64,000 nt of DNA from positions 1,736,001 to 1,800,000 of the forward strand of contig NZ_CP019285.1 of NCBI RefSeq assembly GCF_000226975.2, in the 5' to 3' direction. Made by a program: the position numbers and the translations under genes. The stretch comes from Halobiforma lacisalsi AJ5. Lineage in GTDB: Archaea > Halobacteriota > Halobacteria > Halobacteriales > Natrialbaceae. Positions 58,855 through 64,000 of the stretch are shown here, piece after piece. Within the stretch, counting starts at the first letter, position 1, and each line of letters opens with the position of its first letter. The notes beneath the pieces are model-generated. The model was given only the letters and a program-made list of their open reading frames with translations. It searched no databases and had not been told where the DNA came from.

Positions 58855-59508
58855 TCAGTCAAAAGCAGCGACGAGCGTTCCGCTCTCGAGCGGATCGGGG
58901 GCGTTCGATTCGAACTCGTCCCGGTTCCGCCGGTCCGCTTCGGGGAAGGAGGCTCGAGCGACCCCGCTCTCGTCGACTGCGTACACGACACCGCCGGGCG
59001 CAACGTCCGATTGCCAGAGGGTCCCGGTCCCGGTCCCGTCGCTTCCCGAGGTCGCTGCTCCGATCCTGAGGAGAAACACGACGACGATGTCGTCGTCCCG
59101 ATCGAACGTCTCGCGTTCCAGCACGCTGTAGGAGATACCGAAAACGTGTCCGGGCCCGTCGCGGCCGCACAACACGTCCTTTCGTACGTACGCCTCTTCG
59201 AACGTCCGGACGTAGGCGAGGATTTCGTCGCGAGCGAACGTGGTAGGTCGATCGGGGTACGGGACGGTTTCTGCGGTCTCGAACACTTCGGCGTCACCGC
59301 TTCTCTCGATTTCGACAGTTTTCGATTTTTTCGCACAGCCCGGTCCGGTGACTCCAGTGGCAACGGGCTCCACAACCGTCTTTTCGTCCGTGCCGTTCGT
59401 CTTCGAACTGGTATCGTCCTGCTCCGAGCTGTTGGCGGGGGAGGCCACACAGCCTGCAGCCGCGACAGGGACCGTTCCGAGGGCACCGAGTAACCTTCTC
59501 CGTTTCAT
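58855..59508 (-). CDS. Tat-type lipoprotein, unknown function
   Basis: 217 residues from the ATG at 59508. MKRRRLLGALGTVPVAAAGC is a twin-arginine lipoprotein signal with a lipobox ending AAGC. A Ser/Thr-rich linker follows (about 21-50), then an alpha/beta domain with a Cys in GPGCAKK and another in DVLCGRDG. No family is recognised; it is probably attached outside the membrane. Confidence 0.72.
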   Translation of the reverse strand: MKRRRLLGALGTVPVAAAGCVASPANSSEQDDTSSKTNGTDEKTVVEPVATGVTGPGCAKKSKTVEIERSGDAEVFETAETVPYPDRPTTFARDEILAYVRTFEEAYVRKDVLCGRDGPGHVFGISYSVLERETFDRDDDIVVVFLLRIGAATSGSDGTGTGTLWQSDVAPGGVVYAVDESGVARASFPEADRRNRDEFESNAPDPLESGTLVAAFD

Positions 59509-59821
59509 CGCCTGAATCGAGTATTCGGACCGCCATAAAGCGCGGTGCAAGGTAAAATCGCTCTTTGGACGGCGTCTCCCAGCCCTGTCTCTGTGTCTCG
59601 GACCGAGCAGTGAGGCGATCTCACGAATCAACACATATATAATCCATCCATCAGTTCGTACTGACGAGTGGTTCTATGATTTGCCGGATTACGGTTCGTC
59701 CGGTGTTCGATCCCCGTTCGCCGCCGGCGGCCGAGCGGACCCGATAGCAGCAGCATTCGGGTCCGTTTCGCTACCTCCTCGGTAGCTGCAGTTCCTCTCG
59801 ACAACGCATACGCACACGCAC
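59509..59821. other. 313-bp gap, no convincing gene
   Basis: A CATATATAAT-type box near 59,633-59,642 could be a promoter for the small gene and transporter that follow, although it is about 180 bp from the first ATG. Confidence 0.4.
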
Positions 59822-59971
59822 ATGCCGACATTCGCCGAGTCTCCGGTGTCTCGCCGGGGCTCGTACGACCACGACCACATCCACGTACTCGCACTCGAAT
59901 CGGAACCGGAATCGAACCACTCGCACGCACCGCTCGAGAATTCGGCGCTCGACGGGGGTGAGCCGCGATGA
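59822..59971 (+). CDS. possible 49-residue His-rich leader gene of the MFS transporter
   Basis: ATG at 59822 to TGA at 59969-59971, overlapping the transporter ATG by 3-4 bases (ATGA). The residues include YDHDHIHV and ESNHSH, giving metal-binding character. It is too short to judge by family. The exact coupling is its main support; it could also be a non-coding leader. Confidence 0.4.
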   Translation: MPTFAESPVSRRGSYDHDHIHVLALESEPESNHSHAPLENSALDGGEPR

Positions 59972-61263
59972 TCGCCGGCGAGCGCTCGCTGTGGCACAAT
60001 CGTGACTTCCGGCGGTTCTTCGCCGGGCAGTTCGTCACGAACGCCGGGGACAGCCTCTACACGGTAGCCGTCCTCTGGCTCGCGTTCGAACTGAGCGGCT
60101 CGAGTCTCGTCACCGGCGCGCTGAACGCCATACTGCTGCTTCCGTGGCTGTTGCAGATACTCGCCGGGCCGCTCGTCGATCGGCTGCCGCTCAGGTCCGT
60201 CCTCGTCGGATCGCAGGTAGTTCAGGGGCTCGTCGTGCTCGCCCTGCCGGTTACGGCGGTAACCGGTCATCTAAGCGTCGGCGTGTTGTTCGCCGTCGCA
60301 CCGATCCTCATGCTCGCGACGCTGCTGATGGCCCCGATGGAGTCCGCCCTCCTCCCGCGGATCGTCACCGAGGAACGGCTCTCCGACGCCAATTCGGCCC
60401 TGGCGACGGTGACGCTCGGACTGGACATGGTGTTCGATGCCCTCGGGGGCGGCTTCATCGCTCTGTTCGGGGCGACGACGCTGTTCCTGACCGACTCGAT
60501 CACGTTCGCCGTCGCTGCACTGCTGTTCGCCGGCATCACGATCGGGACCCCCGCCGACCGGGAGGGGACGGAAGACGCCGACGACTCCGCACCGTCCGTC
60601 GGATCCGTCCTCCGGTCGTACCGGTCGGATTTGCGGGCGGGTGTCGACGTCCTCCGGGGGACCCTCTTCGTCGAACTGATACTGACGACCGCCGTCGCGA
60701 ACTTCACGACCGGCGTCGCGCTGGCGATCCTCCCGGCGTTCGGCGACGGTCTCGGCGGGCCCGCTGTCTACGGTCTGCTACTCGGGGCGCTCGGTATCGG
60801 CCGCCTGGTGGGTTCGATCGTCGCTCCCTACGTCGAAGGCGTCCCCTACGGAACGGTGCTCGTCTCCCAGGGGGTAGGTGCGGGGTGCTGGCTCGCAGCG
60901 GTGTTCGCGCCCTCCCCAGCGGCTACGGTCGTCCTGTTCGGTCTCGCGTGGGTGCCCGCCGGCGCCTCGGGCGTGCTCACGGCGACGCTGAACCAGCGCG
61001 TGTTCCCGTCCGACCTGCTCGGGCGGGTCTCCGCGACGAAGGGGACCGCGTCCGGGGCGACGCTCCCGCTGGGCTCGCTCGTCGGCGGCCTCATCGCCGA
61101 GTCGTTGGGCACGACGACGACCATGGCCCTGGCCGCGAGCGGCTTCGGCTTTACAGCCGTCTACGTCCTCTCGCGGCCACGACTTCGACGGCTTCCCCCG
61201 GTCGACGCGGCCACGCCCAGCGACTTCGGGCTGGAACTCGAGTCCGATCGGTCGACGGAGTAG
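59968..61263 (+). CDS. MFS transporter (enterobactin-exporter/DHA3-like)
   Basis: 431 residues with twelve predicted helices. FFAGQFVTNAGDSLYTVAVLWLAFELSGSSLVTG, LLPWLLQILAGPLVDRLPLRSVLVGSQ (motif A-like), TDSITFAVAALLFAGITIGTP and GRVSATKGTASGATLPLGSLVGGLIAESLG are of the DHA3/EntS drug or siderophore export group. The substrate is unknown; the direction is probably export. The upstream small His-rich frame overlaps its start. Confidence 0.9.
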   Translation: MIAGERSLWHNRDFRRFFAGQFVTNAGDSLYTVAVLWLAFELSGSSLVTGALNAILLLPWLLQILAGPLVDRLPLRSVLVGSQVVQGLVVLALPVTAVTGHLSVGVLFAVAPILMLATLLMAPMESALLPRIVTEERLSDANSALATVTLGLDMVFDALGGGFIALFGATTLFLTDSITFAVAALLFAGITIGTPADREGTEDADDSAPSVGSVLRSYRSDLRAGVDVLRGTLFVELILTTAVANFTTGVALAILPAFGDGLGGPAVYGLLLGALGIGRLVGSIVAPYVEGVPYGTVLVSQGVGAGCWLAAVFAPSPAATVVLFGLAWVPAGASGVLTATLNQRVFPSDLLGRVSATKGTASGATLPLGSLVGGLIAESLGTTTTMALAASGFGFTAVYVLSRPRLRRLPPVDAATPSDFGLELESDRSTE

Positions 61264-61445
61264 CGGGGAGTCGCCGCCACCGCTCTCTCGAGCCGCTTTC
61301 GGGTGGGTTCCTGAACCTCGAACCGGTCAGCCGCGGCCACACGGCCCGGCGAACCGGGACTCGAGGAACCGGCTACTCCGACCATCGGCCCGGTCGGCGG
61401 GACCGTTAAGGGACTCGGCCCCGTAGCTCCGTGCGAGACACCACC

Positions 61446-61667
61446 ATGGAAGAGGAACGGGAGGCCTGCGGCCGCTGTTCCATGTCGACGGCGGTCGACG
61501 TGGCACGTTCCGGCCGCGAGGCGGACGACGCCGAGCGGGACCCGTTCGGCGAGGCCCGGATCGAGGTCGACGCCGACGAACTCCGGACGCTCTCGCCCGG
61601 CACGTGGCTGTCAGGGGTCTCGAGTCGGCTCAACGACGCCATCGATCGGTTCACGTGGGGCCGATAG
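61446..61667 (+). CDS. small CxxC protein
   Basis: 73 residues from the ATG at 61446. ACGRCSMS near the N terminus is a single CxxC; the rest is acidic and ends SRLNDAIDRFTWGR. One CxxC suggests metal or redox pairing between two chains. The function is unknown. Confidence 0.55.
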   Translation: MEEEREACGRCSMSTAVDVARSGREADDAERDPFGEARIEVDADELRTLSPGTWLSGVSSRLNDAIDRFTWGR

Positions 61668-61743
61668 CGATCGGCACTCGAGGAGCGAGTCCTCGGTAAC
61701 CGGCCTCGAGCCCGGAATCGCGTCCCCGGAGCCGCGCCCGGCG

Positions 61744-62943
61744 TCAGTTCGTCGTGACGACTTCGATCACGTCCCGGGGTTCGACCGTGTAGTCTTTCCC
61801 GAGCTGGCGGTTCGTCCGACAGTCGATCGCGTGAAGGAAGCCGTCGCCGATATCGGAGTGGAGGCTGTACGCGAAGTCCTCCGCGGTCGATTCCGGCGGA
61901 ATCAGGTAGCAGTCTGGCAGCACCTCGCCGCGTTCGTTCCCGAGCCCGTTTGCGCCGCCCGGGAAGACGGGTGTCACGCCAAGCACGTCGAACAGCGCGG
62001 TCTCGAGCGCCGCCTGGACGCCGGTCGCGCCGTACTCGCCCAGAAACTCGCGGATCTGCTCGAGGCCCTGTTCCTGGTCGTCCGAGACGTCGCCGACGAT
62101 CTCGAAGTCGGCGTCGCCGGGACGGTAGTCGACGACGCCGGCCTTGTCGGCGGATTTGAGCGCCTTCTCGGCGTGGGCGCTGCAGGGGACGAACGTGAGG
62201 TGATCGTAGTCGGGATCGGCCGTGATCTCCTCGTAGTTGTCCTGGGCCTCGGGGAGATCCATCTTGTTCGCCGCGATGACGATCGGCTTGGTCTCCGTGC
62301 GGATCTCGCGGGCGAGTTCGAGTTCGTCCTCGTCGTCCCACTCGCCGGGGTCGAACCCGACGTCGACCCGGCGGATCAGGCGCTTGATCTCGTCTTCGTT
62401 CGTCCGGAACGCGCTCATCTGTTCGGCGAGTTCCTCCTCGATATCGTCGTCCGCGGTCGTATAGCCCGACTCGTAGCGCTCGATCCCCTTCTCTAAGACG
62501 TCGAGGTACCACTGGTCGAGTTCCTCCTCGAGGAAGTCGATATCCTTGCGGGGGTCGTGGCCCTCGGTCGGTTCGCCCTCGAGGTCCGTCTTGCCCGAGA
62601 AGTCGACGACGTGGACGAGCACGTCGGTCTCGTTCAGGTCGGTCAGGAACTGGTTGCCCAGGCCTGCGCCCTCGTGTGCGCCCGGGATGAGGCCGGCCAC
62701 GTCGACGAGTTTGGTCGGGACGAACCGCGTGCCGTGGTCGCAGTAGCCGACCGATGGGGTACACTCTTCGTCGAACTCGGGGGCCGCACAGTCGACGCGG
62801 ACGTAGGCTTCGCCCACGCTGGGGTCGATGGTCGTGAACGGGTAGGCCCCTTCGGGCACGTCGTTCATCGTCGCTGCATTGAAGAAGGAGGACTTGCCGA
62901 CGGAAGGTTTGCCGACGAGTCCGATCCGGTAACTCGTACTCAT
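61744..62943 (-). CDS. ychF: YchF/OBG-family redox-regulated GTPase/ATPase
   Basis: 399 residues from the ATG at 62943 (MSTSYRIGLVGKPSVGKSSFFN); a 19-residue upstream extension is not needed. G1 GKPSVGKSS, G3 DVAGLIPGAHEGAGLGNQFL, G4 NKMD and the C-terminal TGS-type domain (LPDCYLIPPESTAEDFAYSLHSDIGDGFLHAIDCRTNRQLGKDYTVEPRDVIEV) are present. It binds ribosomes and translation factors in relatives. An insert between helices (about 145-200) is normal for archaeal YchF. Confidence 0.95.
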   Translation of the reverse strand: MSTSYRIGLVGKPSVGKSSFFNAATMNDVPEGAYPFTTIDPSVGEAYVRVDCAAPEFDEECTPSVGYCDHGTRFVPTKLVDVAGLIPGAHEGAGLGNQFLTDLNETDVLVHVVDFSGKTDLEGEPTEGHDPRKDIDFLEEELDQWYLDVLEKGIERYESGYTTADDDIEEELAEQMSAFRTNEDEIKRLIRRVDVGFDPGEWDDEDELELAREIRTETKPIVIAANKMDLPEAQDNYEEITADPDYDHLTFVPCSAHAEKALKSADKAGVVDYRPGDADFEIVGDVSDDQEQGLEQIREFLGEYGATGVQAALETALFDVLGVTPVFPGGANGLGNERGEVLPDCYLIPPESTAEDFAYSLHSDIGDGFLHAIDCRTNRQLGKDYTVEPRDVIEVVTTN

Positions 62944-63176
62944 TGGTCGTTGCAGGAGCGATTCGATTAAACCGGTTTCCTTCCCGCGCGGGAGTGCCAT
63001 GAGAAACCGTATCTTGGAGTCGAAAACCTGAACGGAGAGCGGTCGGATCCGACGGCGACGGTCACGGGGCCGACTCGCTCGAGACTAGCGGCTCCCGTCG
63101 ACCCCGTACCCTCGCGGCGAGGGAAAGACTGTCACACCGATACATATCAACGAGGGGCACTAACTGATTCCCTATC

Positions 63177-63947
63177 ATGTCCGACAACCGGCGGGAGAAC
63201 CGACGGCTGTGGAACGAGTGGAGCGACGATTTTCAGGCCCGGTGGAACGCCGACACGGCCGACGGGGAGCTACCGCCGGCCCCGTCCCCGTTCGCGCCGG
63301 ACGCCCCGGGCGGTCCACAGCCCGAAATTCTCGAGACCGTCGAGGGGAAAGACTACGTCGAACTGGGATGTGGCGGCGGTCAGGGGAGCGTCGGAACCGC
63401 CGAACTCGGGGCCGAGACCGTCGTCGGGGTCGATTTCTCCGGCGAACAACTGCGACACGCGAGGCACCTACGGGAGTTCTACGGCGTCGACGCCCGGTTC
63501 GTCCAGGGCGACGTCACGAACCTGCCGCTGCCGGACGACCGCTTCGACGTCGCCTCCTCCGAAGCGGTGTTCCAGATGATGGAAGACCTCGAGGAGGCGC
63601 TCCACGAGGCGCGTCGCGTCCTGTGCGAGGGCGGCGTCCTCGTGCTCAGCGTCCCCCATCCGCTCCACGAAATCCTCGATTCCGAGGCGGGCACCCTCGA
63701 GCGGAGCTACTTCGATACCGGCCGCCGGGAGATCACGATCGACGAGGAGTACGAATCGGACCTGGTCGTCTTCGACCGCACCGTCGCCGACCTCCACAAC
63801 GCCCTCGTCGACGCCGGGTTCGACGTTCGACGGCTCGTCGAACATCGGCATGGAAAGTTCGAGGCGAACGATCCGGAAGATCTCGACCTCCCGGAGGTCC
63901 TGTGGAAGGTTCCACAGAGCGTTCGCTTCTGGGCCGTCGCGCGGTGA
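63177..63947 (+). CDS. class I SAM-dependent methyltransferase
   Basis: 256 residues. Motif I YVELGCGGGQGSVGTAELGAETVVGVDFSGEQL, motif II QGDVTNLPLPDDRFDVASSEAVFQMMEDLEEALHEARRVLCEGGVLVLSVPHPL. The short N-terminal helix-rich segment ENRRLWNEWSDDFQARWNADT is typical of UbiE-like small-molecule methyltransferases. The acceptor is unknown. It is the last gene in the window. Confidence 0.92.
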   Translation: MSDNRRENRRLWNEWSDDFQARWNADTADGELPPAPSPFAPDAPGGPQPEILETVEGKDYVELGCGGGQGSVGTAELGAETVVGVDFSGEQLRHARHLREFYGVDARFVQGDVTNLPLPDDRFDVASSEAVFQMMEDLEEALHEARRVLCEGGVLVLSVPHPLHEILDSEAGTLERSYFDTGRREITIDEEYESDLVVFDRTVADLHNALVDAGFDVRRLVEHRHGKFEANDPEDLDLPEVLWKVPQSVRFWAVAR

Positions 63948-64000
63948 GCCGGGCCCGTAGCGATGGCGGTCGTCCTTCTCGGGCGATTGTAACGGCAGAT

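Noticed and set aside
59689-60270. 193-codon minus-strand frame before the MFS gene
   Set aside because: It overlaps the first helices of the MFS transporter antisense and is rich in Arg, Glu, Pro and Gly without any motif.

Overview
The window is a chromosome segment from a halophilic archaeon (class Halobacteria). It has high GC, very acidic proteins and Tat-type lipoproteins (RR...LAGC). It also carries an archaeal aIF5A, a bacterio-opsin-activator-type regulator, a RdfA-like protein and opsin-family genes, and TATA boxes about 25-30 bp before start codons with no leader. A Natrialbales-type host is my inference. The hexamer CTCGAG occurs about ten times per kb in the ordinary genes and is a useful native-DNA marker.

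Layout. 0-9 kb: housekeeping and small regulatory genes (aminotransferase end, beta-propeller lipoprotein, aIF5A coupled to agmatinase, Bat-like regulator, GNAT, amidase, Nif3-like). 9.2-11.7 kb: a two-TM chemotaxis-type transducer coupled to an opsin-fold protein lacking the retinal-binding lysine. A second lysine-less opsin-like gene lies alone at 53.5-54.3 kb. 12.2-14.4 kb: RdfA-like protein and glycerate kinase. 15-36.7 kb: a catabolic region. It holds an IclR regulator, acyl-CoA dehydrogenase, methylmalonyl-CoA mutase, and two TAXI-TRAP uptake systems in mirror image, each with a related one-TM small protein. It also holds a 2-hydroxyacid dehydrogenase, a CoA-transferase, two enolase-superfamily sugar-acid enzymes, a LarA-like protein, a second IclR, and an SDR-cupin-FAH-hydrolase operon. 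The likely theme is import and breakdown of hydroxylated or sugar acids; the substrate is not visible.

About 38.80-46.31 kb is a foreign island with no CTCGAG at all. On the minus strand it carries a winged-helix regulator, an RHH/RelE-type toxin-antitoxin pair and an IS4-type transposase whose C terminus was frameshifted by a 29-bp tandem duplication. Divergent from this is a tightly overlapping seven-gene operon: two zinc-finger proteins, an unknown protein, a minimal TnpB/Cas12-like RuvC nuclease, a Cas7-like RAMP, an unknown protein and a double-G-loop Cas5/Cas6-like RAMP. It has no cas1/cas2 and no CRISPR array, but its leader can fold into a branched RNA ending in a GNRA-capped hairpin at the first start codon. 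This is the best candidate for a novel system.

46.5-64 kb returns to native genes: a flavin-type oxidoreductase, gamma carbonic anhydrase, universal stress protein, spermidine-synthase-like membrane protein, His-rich CobW GTPase, ArsA-like ATPase, CstA, an MFS transporter, YchF/OBG GTPase and a methyltransferase. I recognised no rRNA, tRNA or CRISPR array.
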